From positions 1-64,000 of the forward strand of contig DATBRC010000055.1 in NCBI GenBank assembly GCA_036560485.1: a stretch of 64,000 bases of DNA. The letters run 5' to 3'. The translations under genes and the position numbers were made by a program. Under the pieces are notes generated by a model. That model made no database searches. It was not told the origin of the DNA and saw only the letters and a list, made by a program, of their open reading frames with translations. Positions 50,552 through 59,481 of this stretch are shown in pieces (positions within the stretch are counted from its first letter, which is position 1; the number at the start of each line of letters is the position of its first letter). This DNA comes from DATBRC01 sp036560485. GTDB lineage: Bacteria; Pseudomonadota; Gammaproteobacteria; Burkholderiales; Burkholderiaceae_D.

Positions 50552-51808
50552 ATGAAAGAACTTAACGTGCTCGGAAATTCTGCCGAGCGTCAGGCGATTC
50601 CCTCCACCGTCTTGCGTCATTCTGCCGACTATCATCTTCCTGATGCCAAAGGGCACTTTGGTCAATATGGCGGCAGTTTTGTCTCCGAGACGCTGACCTT
50701 GGCATTGACCGAATTAAAACAAGCCTATGCGCACTTCAGCAAGGATCCAACATTCCTGGAAGAGTTTGAATACGAGCTGAAGCATTTCGTAGGCCGCCCC
50801 AGTCCTGTGTATCACGCCAAACGCTGGTCCGAAATCATGGGCGGTGCACAAATCTATTTCAAACGCGAAGATCTCAACCATACCGGCGCACACAAAATCA
50901 ACAATGTGATCGGCCAGGCATTGCTTGCCAAACGCATGGGCAAACCACGCGTGATCGCAGAGACAGGCGCAGGGCAGCATGGCGTTGCAACAGCTACCAT
51001 CTGCGCGCGTTTTGGTTTGGAATGTGTCGTCTACATGGGTAGCGAGGACGTCAAGCGCCAAGTACAAAACGTCTATCGCATGGAATTGCTTGGCGCGAAA
51101 GTGGTGCCAGTCGAGTCTGGTTCCAAGACCCTGAAAGATGCACTCAATGAAGCGATGCGCGATTGGGTGACCAACGTTGAGAATACGTTTTACATCATAG
51201 GTACCGTGGCTGGTCCGCATCCATATCCGATGATGGTGCGTGATTTCCAGTCGGTCATCGGTGAAGAATGCAAAATTCAGATGCCGGAAATGACAGGACG
51301 CCAGCCTGATTATGTGGTGGCATGCGTCGGCGGCGGATCAAATGCAATGGGTATTTTTTATCCCTATATCGACCACAAAAATGTTCAACTGGTTGGTGTT
51401 GAAGCTGCGGGTGATGGATTGGATACAGGACGACACTCTGCATCACTGATCGCCGGATCGCCAGGTGTTTTGCATGGCAACCGTACGTATTTGCTGCAGG
51501 ATGCCAATGGGCTGATCATCGAAACGCATTCTGTTTCCGCAGGACTCGATTATCCCGGCGTTGGACCCGAGCATGCTTGGTTGAAGGATTCCGGCAGAGC
51601 GCAGTATGTATCCATCACCGATCAAGAAGCAATTGATGCATTCCACAACGCATGCCGTATCGAAGGCATCATTCCAGCTTTGGAATCGAGCCATGCGTTA
51701 GCGTATGCGGCAAAGCTGGCGGCCACGCTGCCGAAGGATAAAATTATTTTGGCAAATTTATCCGGTCGCGGTGACAAGGATATGCACACTGTCGCCGGAT
51801 GGAAGTAA
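50552..51808 (+). CDS. trpB: Tryptophan synthase beta chain
   Basis: TrpB joins indole and serine to give tryptophan with PLP. The 418-residue protein has the PLP Lys115 in NHTGAHKINNVIGQ, ETGAGQHGVATAT, the phosphate loop CVGGGSNAMG and the C-terminal ESSHALAYA. The start ATG 50552 gives the normal length; the open frame goes back into trpF (50429) and is not used. The gap of 104 bases to trpA contains a hairpin. Confidence 0.98.
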   Translation: MKELNVLGNSAERQAIPSTVLRHSADYHLPDAKGHFGQYGGSFVSETLTLALTELKQAYAHFSKDPTFLEEFEYELKHFVGRPSPVYHAKRWSEIMGGAQIYFKREDLNHTGAHKINNVIGQALLAKRMGKPRVIAETGAGQHGVATATICARFGLECVVYMGSEDVKRQVQNVYRMELLGAKVVPVESGSKTLKDALNEAMRDWVTNVENTFYIIGTVAGPHPYPMMVRDFQSVIGEECKIQMPEMTGRQPDYVVACVGGGSNAMGIFYPYIDHKNVQLVGVEAAGDGLDTGRHSASLIAGSPGVLHGNRTYLLQDANGLIIETHSVSAGLDYPGVGPEHAWLKDSGRAQYVSITDQEAIDAFHNACRIEGIIPALESSHALAYAAKLAATLPKDKIILANLSGRGDKDMHTVAGWK

Positions 51809-51821
51809 AGAATTAACGAGG

Positions 51822-51848
51822 TGTGTCCCGATGCAGTGTCGGGATACA
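51822..51848 (+). other. Hairpin between trpB and trpA
   Basis: A 10-bp inverted repeat with one mismatch (core TCCCGA 51826-51831 and TCGGGA 51839-51844). No T-run follows, so it is more likely a processing or stability element than a terminator. Confidence 0.35.
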
Positions 51849-51912
51849 GTAAAGCGCAGGCTGCGGTATTTTCCGCATATGCGAGCGAACGATCAATATA
51901 AAATCAAAATCC

Positions 51913-52710
51913 ATGTCACGTATCCAATCAACACTTTCCGCTCTGGCGGCGCAGCACAAAAAGGCCTTGATTCCTTTCATCACTGCAGGTGATCCATCAC
52001 CCGAATTGACTGTGCCATTGATGCATGCACTGGTTGCCGGTGGTTCGGATGTGCTGGAATTAGGCGTGCCATTCTCCGATCCGATGGCGGAAGGCCCAGT
52101 GATTCAACGTGCGTGTGAACGAGCCCTTAAATTTGGCGTTGGCATCAAAGATGTGCTGGGTTATGTTCGTGAATTTCGCAAGACGAATACATCGACACCG
52201 ATTGTGCTGATGGGCTATGCCAATCCAATTGAGCACATGGGGATCAATGCATTTATCCAGGCTGCGAAAGAGGCTGGCGTCGATGGCACGATTGTGGTGG
52301 ATTATCCACCGGAAGAGTGCGAAGAATTTGCCGAGAAAATGAAAGCCAACGGCATGGATCCGATTTTTTTGCTGGCGCCAACGTCCACAGAAGAACGGAT
52401 TGCACAAGTCGCCAAGGTTGGCAGCGGATTTAGCTATTATGTGTCGCTCAAAGGCGTGACCGGTGCACAAAACATTGATACGGCTGAAGTCGCGCAACGC
52501 CTGGCGGTTATTCGCAAATATGTGAAATTACCGATTGGCGTGGGTTTTGGCATTCGAGACGCAGCGACAGCCAAACTGGTTTCTACCGTAGCCGATGCGG
52601 TGGTGATCGGCAGTCGCATCATTCAAGAGCTTGAAAATACCCCCACAGACAAGGCTGTCGAAGCTGTAAGAGCATTTGTAGCCGGAATTCGCAAGGCTTT
52701 GGATGAGTGA
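51913..52710 (+). CDS. trpA: Tryptophan synthase alpha chain
   Basis: TrpA cleaves indole-3-glycerol phosphate and channels indole to TrpB. The 265 residues show IPFITAGDPSPE, the catalytic Glu49 in VLELGVPFSDPMAEGPVIQ, and the phosphate-binding GVGFGIRD. The second catalytic acid, Asp60 in E. coli, is Glu60 here (codon GAA), a conservative change in an otherwise intact site. It is separated from trpB by 104 bases and from accD by 115. Confidence 0.96.
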   Translation: MSRIQSTLSALAAQHKKALIPFITAGDPSPELTVPLMHALVAGGSDVLELGVPFSDPMAEGPVIQRACERALKFGVGIKDVLGYVREFRKTNTSTPIVLMGYANPIEHMGINAFIQAAKEAGVDGTIVVDYPPEECEEFAEKMKANGMDPIFLLAPTSTEERIAQVAKVGSGFSYYVSLKGVTGAQNIDTAEVAQRLAVIRKYVKLPIGVGFGIRDAATAKLVSTVADAVVIGSRIIQELENTPTDKAVEAVRAFVAGIRKALDE

Positions 52711-52825
52711 TAGTTGCATTATGGAAATGGGCAATTTGTCCGGCGTATGATAATCTTCGGAACGTTAAATTACTGTAGTCTTCAAAAACAGTTGCAATTT
52801 AGAAATAATTCTTGAAAGAGGCGCC

Positions 52826-53698
52826 ATGAGCTGGCTCGAAAAATTACTTCCACCGCGCATTCAGCGCTCCGAATCTGCAACACGCAAGTCAATACCAGAA
52901 GGTTTATGGGTTAAATGTCCTTCCTGCGAAGCGGTGCTCTACCGTACCGATCTGGAATCCAACCTCCATGTTTGTCCAAAATGCAGCCACCATTTGCGCA
53001 TCAGCGCGCGTGATCGGTTGGACGCGCTGCTTGATGCAGGCGGACGTTATGAAATCGGCCAGGAAGCCTTGCCGGTTGATACGCTCAAATTCAAGGACAC
53101 CAAGAAATACCCTGATCGCTTGAAAGCGGCCATGGAAGCGACCGGCGAGACCGATGCGCTGATCGTGCTGGGCGGCGCGATCATGAGCCTTCCAGTGGTT
53201 GTTGCTTGCTTTGAATACGATTTCATGGGTGGCTCGATGGGTTCCGTGGTTGGTGAGCGTTTCGTTCGTGGCGCACAAGTTGCTCTGGAACAGAAAGTCC
53301 CGTTCATTTGCATTTCCGCCACTGGTGGTGCGCGTATGCAAGAAGGTTTGCTGTCCCTGATGCAAATGGCGAAAACGACTGCCATGTTGCCGAAATTGGC
53401 GGAAAAGAAACTGCCATTCATCAGCGTATTGACCGATCCGACAACGGGCGGCGTATCAGCCAGCTTTGCCTTCATGGGCGATGTCGTCATTGCAGAACCG
53501 AATGCGCTGATTTGTTTTACGGGTCCACGCCTGATTGAGCAAATCATTCGTGAAAAATTACCGGAAGGTTTCCAGCGCGCAGAATTTTTGGTGCAAAAAG
53601 GCGCGGTCGATATGGTTGTCGATCGCCGCAAAATGCGTGAGGAAATCGCCCGTTTGCTGGCGCTTTTGCAAAATCAATCTGCAGACGTTCTAGCTTAA
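52826..53698 (+). CDS. accD: Acetyl-CoA carboxylase carboxyltransferase beta subunit
   Basis: AccD, with AccA, transfers CO2 from biotin to acetyl-CoA to make malonyl-CoA. The 290 residues have the N-terminal zinc ribbon (Cys31, Cys34, Cys50, Cys53) and the crotonase-like core with FMGGSMGSVVGERFVRG and SATGGARMQEG. The Glu/Ala-rich C-terminal tail of some homologues is short here. A perfect terminator follows at once. Confidence 0.98.
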   Translation: MSWLEKLLPPRIQRSESATRKSIPEGLWVKCPSCEAVLYRTDLESNLHVCPKCSHHLRISARDRLDALLDAGGRYEIGQEALPVDTLKFKDTKKYPDRLKAAMEATGETDALIVLGGAIMSLPVVVACFEYDFMGGSMGSVVGERFVRGAQVALEQKVPFICISATGGARMQEGLLSLMQMAKTTAMLPKLAEKKLPFISVLTDPTTGGVSASFAFMGDVVIAEPNALICFTGPRLIEQIIREKLPEGFQRAEFLVQKGAVDMVVDRRKMREEIARLLALLQNQSADVLA

Positions 53699-53720
53699 AA
53701 AATAATCAGGAAATTGATGA

Positions 53721-53749
53721 GCCCGGATCTGTACAGATCCGGGCTTTTT
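53721..53749 (+). terminator. Intrinsic terminator after accD
   Basis: GCCCGGATCT (53721-53730) and AGATCCGGGC (53735-53744) form a perfect stem with loop GTAC, then TTTTT. Confidence 0.95.
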
Positions 53750-53778
53750 AATTTTAAATTCGCCACCATATTCCAACT

Positions 53779-55074
53779 ATGCAAAAGAACCCATCCACGC
53801 TTGCCGAATGGCTTGCCATTCTTGAATCCATGCATCCAAAAGCCATCGACATGGGTTTGGAGCGTGTCAGGCAGGTCAAAGACAGTATGGGCATTCATTT
53901 CGATTGCCCTGTCATCATCGTCGGCGGCACGAATGGTAAAGGATCGACATGTGCAATGCTGGAATCGATCTTGTTGCAAGCTGGATATCGTGTCGGGCTC
54001 TATACCTCACCGCATCTGATCGATTTTAATGAACGTGCACGCATCAATGGCGTAGCAGTTTCCGATGATGCATTCATTGAAAATTTTGAAATGGTTGAAG
54101 CGCATAGAGGCTCAGTATCATTGACCTATTTTGAATTTACGACGCTTGCCATCATGCAGTTATTTTCCAAGGCGGGCCTTGATGCTGTCATTCTGGAAGT
54201 CGGTTTGGGTGGGCGTCTGGATGCGGTGAATGTCATCGATGCCGATGTAGCTATCGTGACCAGTGTCGACATTGATCATCAGGATTATCTCGGTGACACA
54301 CGCGAGAAAATCGGCTTTGAAAAAGCGGGAATTTTCCGCCATGGCAAAGCAGCGATCTGTAGTGATCCGTTGCCGCCAAAAACATTAGTAGACCATGCTG
54401 AATCAATAGGTGCTGATTTATGGCTGCTCGGCCGCGATTTCAATTATGCAGGCGACAAGCAACAGTGGAATTTTGGTGGTCGCCATCAACGCCGCAATTC
54501 TTTGGGTTATCCAAGCTTGCGTGGTGCTAATCAATTGTTGAATGCGTCGGCAGCCCTTGCCGCACTTGAGGTGTTGCGCCAGCGCTTGCCCGTTGGGGCA
54601 CAAGAAGTGCGAAATGGATTGGTGATGGTGGAATTGCCCGGACGCTTCCAGGTGTTGCCAGGCCGACCAACTGTGGTCCTTGATGTCGCACACAATCCAC
54701 ACGCGGCAGCGACATTGGCGCAAAATTTCGACAACATGGGTTTTCACCCTTACACCTATGCGGTATTCGGCGCGATGCGTGACAAGGATATCGATGGCGT
54801 AATTGCGCACATGAAGGGGCGTGTCGATCATTGGTGTGTAACGGATTTGCCATCGCCTCGGGCAGCAACGGCAAAATATATTCAAGAACGTTTATTGGCC
54901 GCAGGGATCCAAAGTCAGAATGATAATGAATCATCTGTTGAAACTTTCACCACACCTGCAGAAGCTTTCGCAAATGCGCTGAAGAGAGCGGGCGAGAATG
55001 ATAGAATTGCGGTTTTCGGATCGTTCCTGACAGTCGCCGGCGTCATGATTGCCAGAAGAGCCGAATTTCACTGA
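53779..55074 (+). CDS. folC: Dihydrofolate synthase / folylpolyglutamate synthase
   Basis: FolC adds glutamate to dihydropteroate and lengthens the polyglutamate tail of folates. The 431 residues have the P-loop VGGTNGKGSTCAML, the Mur-ligase-like segments YTSPHLIDFNERARING and LEVGLGGRLDAVN, and the C-terminal domain entrance VVLDVAHNPHAA. It follows the accD terminator by 29 bases, so a promoter must lie within or across it. It complements folP at 10033. Confidence 0.97.
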   Translation: MQKNPSTLAEWLAILESMHPKAIDMGLERVRQVKDSMGIHFDCPVIIVGGTNGKGSTCAMLESILLQAGYRVGLYTSPHLIDFNERARINGVAVSDDAFIENFEMVEAHRGSVSLTYFEFTTLAIMQLFSKAGLDAVILEVGLGGRLDAVNVIDADVAIVTSVDIDHQDYLGDTREKIGFEKAGIFRHGKAAICSDPLPPKTLVDHAESIGADLWLLGRDFNYAGDKQQWNFGGRHQRRNSLGYPSLRGANQLLNASAALAALEVLRQRLPVGAQEVRNGLVMVELPGRFQVLPGRPTVVLDVAHNPHAAATLAQNFDNMGFHPYTYAVFGAMRDKDIDGVIAHMKGRVDHWCVTDLPSPRAATAKYIQERLLAAGIQSQNDNESSVETFTTPAEAFANALKRAGENDRIAVFGSFLTVAGVMIARRAEFH

Positions 55075-55093
55075 CAACTACCTACTTGATCGC

Positions 55094-56044
55094 ATGGGCT
55101 TGTTCTCTTTCTCTCGCAAAAATAAGCAAGAACCTGTTTCCAGCGACGGCGAGTTTTATTCCCGTGCTGATGAAGAATCCGCCGCAATACGTGGTCGTGG
55201 CAAACGCAAAGATAAACAATCCAATGATCCTGTAGATCCAGTCTTGCCAGAAAAGAAACGTGCGCGCCGCCGTTTGGTTGGGGCAATTGCATTGGTTCTT
55301 GCTGCAATCATTGGCTTGCCTATGATTTTCGATTCTGAACCAAAACCTGTAGCAGACGACATCACGATACAAATCCCATCGAAAGATAAACCGGCGAACA
55401 AAGGCAGTATCAGTAACCAACCTGTCATACCTTCCGCATCAAAGACTGCGGCGTCCGCCAGTTTGGATGCCAAAGAAGAAATAGTCGAGCCATCAAACAA
55501 TACAGGCGTCGCGACCGCGATAGTTACTGGCGGCGCCGCGGTTGCGACTGCTGCCGCCTACAAAATAAGCGATAAAAAATCAGAGCCAGTGAGACCGGGT
55601 ACTGCTGATAAAACTGCAGGCAAAGTGCAAATCGCTGAGATACAACCCGAAGCAAAACAGGCACAAAAGACAAACGCAAAAACCGAATCCAAAGCAGAGC
55701 CCAAATCAGGAGCTTCAGCTGATCAAAAATCAAATGATGTATCCAAAGCTAAAGATAAAGGTAAGGCTGTACCAGTGAATGCCGACACGAGTAAAGTGGC
55801 TGCGGATAAAAATTCCGGCAAGTTCGTGCTGCAAGTGGCCGCCTTGTTGACGCAAGAAAAAATCAATGAATTGCAAGGCAAATTGAAGAAGGCAGGATTT
55901 ACGACATTCACTCAGAAAGTCGCAACGGAATCAGGTGTCAGTACGCGGATTCGAGTTGGTCCTTATGCCACTAAAGAAGAGGCTGACAAGGCCCGTGCAA
56001 AGTTGCTCAAGATGGGTTTGAATGGCACACCTGTGTCGCGTTGA
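55094..56044 (+). CDS. SPOR-domain protein (DedD-like)
   Basis: A 316-residue cell-division-type protein: basic cytoplasmic N-terminus, one membrane helix (RRLVGAIALVLAAIIGLPMIF, about 59-79), a long Lys/Ala-rich periplasmic linker and a C-terminal SPOR domain (from about 240, KFVLQVAALLTQEKINELQ ... RIRVGPYATKEEADKARAKL) that binds denuded septal peptidoglycan. The place between folC and cvpA is that of E. coli dedD. I use ATG 55094, just after the folC stop; a TTG at 55049 would start inside folC. Confidence 0.9.
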   Translation: MGLFSFSRKNKQEPVSSDGEFYSRADEESAAIRGRGKRKDKQSNDPVDPVLPEKKRARRRLVGAIALVLAAIIGLPMIFDSEPKPVADDITIQIPSKDKPANKGSISNQPVIPSASKTAASASLDAKEEIVEPSNNTGVATAIVTGGAAVATAAAYKISDKKSEPVRPGTADKTAGKVQIAEIQPEAKQAQKTNAKTESKAEPKSGASADQKSNDVSKAKDKGKAVPVNADTSKVAADKNSGKFVLQVAALLTQEKINELQGKLKKAGFTTFTQKVATESGVSTRIRVGPYATKEEADKARAKLLKMGLNGTPVSR

Positions 56045-56059
56045 TTCAGAGTGTGAGAC

Positions 56060-56548
56060 GTGACGATCTTCGACTATCTGGTGCTGCTTGTTCTGTTCGC
56101 GTCGATCGTGATCAGCATGATGCGCGGATTGGTTAAAGAGATATTGTCGTTGGTTAGTTGGATCGTGGCGTTAGTGGTCGCCAATTTGTACGGTGAAGCT
56201 TTAGCTGAATTATTGCCGAACATGATTCCGGGTCATGCGACACGTTTGATCGTTGCGTTCATAGCCCTGTTCATTGCCGTAAAATTGCTGATGGTGTTGC
56301 TTACCATGGCTGTGGATGCAGTGATCAAGGCAGGCGGGTTGTCGATTGCAGATCGCGGTTTGGGTGGATTGTTCGGATTTGCACGCGGAGTGGTGATTGT
56401 CTTGGCAGCCGTTTTTTTGTGCGGTATGACAGCAATCCCGCAACAGGCATTTTGGAAGAATGCATTATTAAGACCATTGACAGAAACATTGGCGCGTACT
56501 GCCATGCCATTCTTGCCAGGGTCTGTGGTCAGTCACGTTAAGTTTTAG
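56060..56548 (+). CDS. cvpA: CvpA family membrane protein
   Basis: The 162 residues have four membrane helices (about 3-21, 27-46, 66-86 and 103-124) with the family motif FDYLVLLVLFASIVISMMRGLVKEILSLVSWIVA at the start and ADRGLGGLFGFARGVVIV. CvpA is needed for colicin V production and envelope stress tolerance in E. coli; its molecular role is unclear. It starts with GTG (GAGAC just before) and lies 24 bases before purF, as in E. coli. Confidence 0.93.
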   Translation: MTIFDYLVLLVLFASIVISMMRGLVKEILSLVSWIVALVVANLYGEALAELLPNMIPGHATRLIVAFIALFIAVKLLMVLLTMAVDAVIKAGGLSIADRGLGGLFGFARGVVIVLAAVFLCGMTAIPQQAFWKNALLRPLTETLARTAMPFLPGSVVSHVKF

Positions 56549-56572
56549 ATTGTTTTAGTTGAGGAGTCCACC

Positions 56573-58090
56573 ATGTGTGGCATAGTCGGCGTTGTTTCAT
56601 ACAGTCCAGTCAATCAACTCATTTATGATGCGCTGCTGCTCTTGCAGCATCGTGGTCAGGATGCCGCAGGCATCGCCACCAATTCTGGTAATACGTTCAG
56701 CATGCACAAGGCCAATGGCTTGGTGCGTGACGTGTTCCGTACGCGTAATATGCGCTCCCTGCAAGGTAATTCAGGAATTGGCCAAGTGCGTTATCCGACG
56801 GCTGGATCATCCAGCGAAGAAGAAGCGCAACCGTTTTATGTCAATGCGCCATTCGGCATCACATTGGGACACAACGGCAACTTGACCAATTGCGAACAGC
56901 TCAAAGTCGAGATGTTCAAAAATGATCGCCGCCATATCAATACGGATTCCGATTCCGAAGTGCTGCTCAATGTACTGGCACATGAAATACAGGAAGCGAC
57001 GTTCGGTTATTCGCTTGATCCAGCAGCGCTATTCAAGGCAGTCTCAGCACTTCATAAACGCGTGCGCGGTTCCTATGCAGTCGTTGCGCAAATTGCCGGT
57101 TACGGTTTGTTGGCATTTCGCGATCCATACGGCATTCGTCCGTTGTGTATCGGTTTTAACGATACGCCAAAAGGGCAGGAATATGTGGTGGCCAGCGAGT
57201 CGGTTGTGATGGAAGGTTTGGGCTTTCGCTTCTTGCGCGATGTACTGCCGGGAGAAGCGATTTTTATCGATTTGGATGGCAAGCTTTACAACCAGCAATG
57301 TGCAGAGAATCCGTCACTCAATCCATGTGCGTTTGAGTATGTGTATTTTGCACGCCCGGATTCAATTATCGATGGCGCATCGGTCTATGCAACGCGTCTC
57401 AAGATGGGCGAGTACCTCGCAGATAAAATCAAGCAGCAGTTTTCCGCCGGCGACATTGATGTAGTGATGCCGATCCCGGATTCTTCGCGGCCCTCCGCAA
57501 TGGAGTTGGCCATGAGGCTCAACCTGAATTATCGCGAAGGGTTTATCAAAAACCGTTATATAGGCCGTACCTTCCTGATGCCGGGGCAGGCGATTCGCCG
57601 TAAATCAGTACGCCAGAAATTGAGTGCCATCGGTTCCGAGTTTAAAGGCAAGAACGTGCTGTTGATCGATGATTCGATCGTGCGTGGCACCACCAGTAGA
57701 GAGATCGTCCAGATGGCGCGTGATTCCGGCGCCAAGCGCGTGATGTTTGCTTCAGCTGCACCGCCAGTCAAATACCCGAATGTCTACGGCATCGATATGC
57801 CAACGCGGAATGAATTGATTGCCTATGGACGCACTGACGAAGAGGTATGCCGTGAGATTACGGCCGATGCATTGGTCTATCAGGATGTTGCTGCGCTGAA
57901 GCGTTCGATTTCCGATATCAATCCGCTTTTGAAAACTTTCGAGGCATCGTGTTTTGACGGTGTTTATGTCACAGGCGATATTTCACGCGATTATCTTGAC
58001 CGCATTGAATTTGCACGTAACAACCCGCAGCCGAAAAATGAGGATACCGTTCGAACACAACTGAATCTGAATCTGGCGCAGGTCGAATAA
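56573..58090 (+). CDS. purF: Amidophosphoribosyltransferase
   Basis: PurF catalyses the first step of purine synthesis, PRPP plus glutamine to phosphoribosylamine. The 505 residues start MCGIVGVV, so Cys2 becomes the N-terminal nucleophile, and contain RGQDAAGI, GHNGNLTN and the PRPP loop LLIDDSIVRGTTSREIV. A GAGGAG ribosome binding site precedes the ATG. A structured 137-base gap leads to metZ. Confidence 0.98.
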   Translation: MCGIVGVVSYSPVNQLIYDALLLLQHRGQDAAGIATNSGNTFSMHKANGLVRDVFRTRNMRSLQGNSGIGQVRYPTAGSSSEEEAQPFYVNAPFGITLGHNGNLTNCEQLKVEMFKNDRRHINTDSDSEVLLNVLAHEIQEATFGYSLDPAALFKAVSALHKRVRGSYAVVAQIAGYGLLAFRDPYGIRPLCIGFNDTPKGQEYVVASESVVMEGLGFRFLRDVLPGEAIFIDLDGKLYNQQCAENPSLNPCAFEYVYFARPDSIIDGASVYATRLKMGEYLADKIKQQFSAGDIDVVMPIPDSSRPSAMELAMRLNLNYREGFIKNRYIGRTFLMPGQAIRRKSVRQKLSAIGSEFKGKNVLLIDDSIVRGTTSREIVQMARDSGAKRVMFASAAPPVKYPNVYGIDMPTRNELIAYGRTDEEVCREITADALVYQDVAALKRSISDINPLLKTFEASCFDGVYVTGDISRDYLDRIEFARNNPQPKNEDTVRTQLNLNLAQVE

Positions 58091-58156
58091 TTAGGATACG
58101 ATTGCAGTGCGCCGATTTGTTTTCTGCTTGCGGGCGCCAGGGTACAGTCCCAAACT

Positions 58157-58220
58157 AAGTGCAGCTAAACGAGTGAGTTTCTACAGATAACCCGTTTAGC
58201 GCACGCTTGACGGGTTTTTT
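58157..58220 (+). promoter_or_regulatory. Crossing hairpins before metZ, possible attenuator
   Basis: AACCCGT (58189-58195) and ACGGGTT (58210-58216) followed by Ts form a terminator-like hairpin ending 8 bases before the metZ ATG. The segment GTGC-A-GCTAAACG (58159-58171) can instead pair with CGTTTAGCGCAC (58193-58204), a 12-bp stem with one bulged A. The two stems cross, so they either exclude each other or make a pseudoknot. This is seen in sequence; control of metZ is inference, and it may simply be the purF terminator. Confidence 0.45.
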
Positions 58221-58227
58221 ATTGATC

Positions 58228-59469
58228 ATGACTAATACAAAAAAATACGGTTTCACCACCACCATCTTGCATAGCGACCGGCAAAAGCCGATCGAGCATG
58301 GCTCTTTGCATAAACCAATACACACGTCGGTTACATTCGGCTACCAAGATGCACGTGAGCTTGCCGAGGTATTTCAAGGCAAGAAGCCAGGCTATCGTTA
58401 TGGTCGCCAAGGCAATCCAACGGTTTCGGCTCTGGAAGAAAAAATCACCCGGATGGAAGATGGTACTGCGACGATCTGTTTCGCGACCGGCATGGCCGCA
58501 ATTGGTGCGGTAGTACAGGCATTATTGCGTGAGGGTGATCATGTGGTGTCGTCCGCTTTCCTGTTTGGCAATACCAATAGCATGTGGCAAACGGTTGACG
58601 GGCAGGGCATTGATGTCTCTTTTGTGGATGCGACCGATGTCAAACATGTGGAAGCTGCATTGACGCCTGCCACACGCATTGTGTTTGTCGAGACGATTGC
58701 CAATCCGCGTACGCAGGTTGCAGATCTGCAGCGTATCGGCCAACTGTGCCAGCAGCGCGGCATTCTGTACATTGTCGATAACACGATGACGTCACCATAT
58801 TTGTTCCGCCCCAAAGCGGTCAATGCAGGCTTGGTCATCAATGCATTAACCAAATCCATCGGCGGCCATGGCAACGCGTTAGGTGGAAGTTTGACGGATA
58901 CCGGGCTGTATGATTGGACGAAATACCCGAATATCTTTGATACCTATAAGCGTTACGCGTCAGCACAATGGGGCATGGCACAAATTCGTGCCAAGGCCTT
59001 GCGTGATTTCGGCGGTTCGCTAGGGCCGGAGGCTGCGCATCATTTGGCAGTTGGCTCTGAAACCATGGCGCTCAGAATGGAACGTGAATGTGCAAATGCC
59101 TTGGCTGTTGCACAAATGCTGGAAGCGGATCCGCGCGTTGCTGCGGTTTACTATCCGGGTTTACAGTCACATCCGCAGCATGCCATTGCCAGCGAGTTAT
59201 TCCATGCATACGGCAGTCTTTTCAGCTTTGAATTAAAAGAGGGCATTGATTGCTTCGATTATTTGAACAGGCTGAAGCTGGCTGTACCGGCAAGTAATTT
59301 GGGCGATACACGCACGTTGGTCATCCCGGTGGCACACACGATCTTTTTTGAGATGGGACCGGAACGTCGCGCAGCGATGGGCATTGCCGAATCGTTGATA
59401 CGCGTGTCGATAGGTATTGAAGATACGGCGGATTTGCTTGAGGACTTCAAGCAGGCATTGGATGCGTGA
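58228..59469 (+). CDS. metZ: O-succinylhomoserine sulfhydrylase (MetZ type)
   Basis: A PLP enzyme making homocysteine from an activated homoserine and sulfide. The 413 residues show the superfamily core YRYGRQGNPTVSALEEKI, the PLP Lys209 in NALTKSIGGHGNALGG, and GDTRTLVIPVAHTIFFEMG. The 410-residue length and the KYGFTTTILHSDRQ start fit MetZ rather than MetY. ATG 58228 is chosen; an earlier in-frame start at 58207 lies inside the upstream hairpin. The position after purF is one I recall from other Burkholderiales. Confidence 0.92.
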   Translation: MTNTKKYGFTTTILHSDRQKPIEHGSLHKPIHTSVTFGYQDARELAEVFQGKKPGYRYGRQGNPTVSALEEKITRMEDGTATICFATGMAAIGAVVQALLREGDHVVSSAFLFGNTNSMWQTVDGQGIDVSFVDATDVKHVEAALTPATRIVFVETIANPRTQVADLQRIGQLCQQRGILYIVDNTMTSPYLFRPKAVNAGLVINALTKSIGGHGNALGGSLTDTGLYDWTKYPNIFDTYKRYASAQWGMAQIRAKALRDFGGSLGPEAAHHLAVGSETMALRMERECANALAVAQMLEADPRVAAVYYPGLQSHPQHAIASELFHAYGSLFSFELKEGIDCFDYLNRLKLAVPASNLGDTRTLVIPVAHTIFFEMGPERRAAMGIAESLIRVSIGIEDTADLLEDFKQALDA

Positions 59470-59481
59470 TCAATGAGGCTG

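Noticed and set aside
58120..58227. SAM-II riboswitch before metZ
   Set aside because: The gap has crossing stems but lacks the A/U-rich third loop and the sequence blocks I remember for SAM-II, so I list it only as an unclassified structure.
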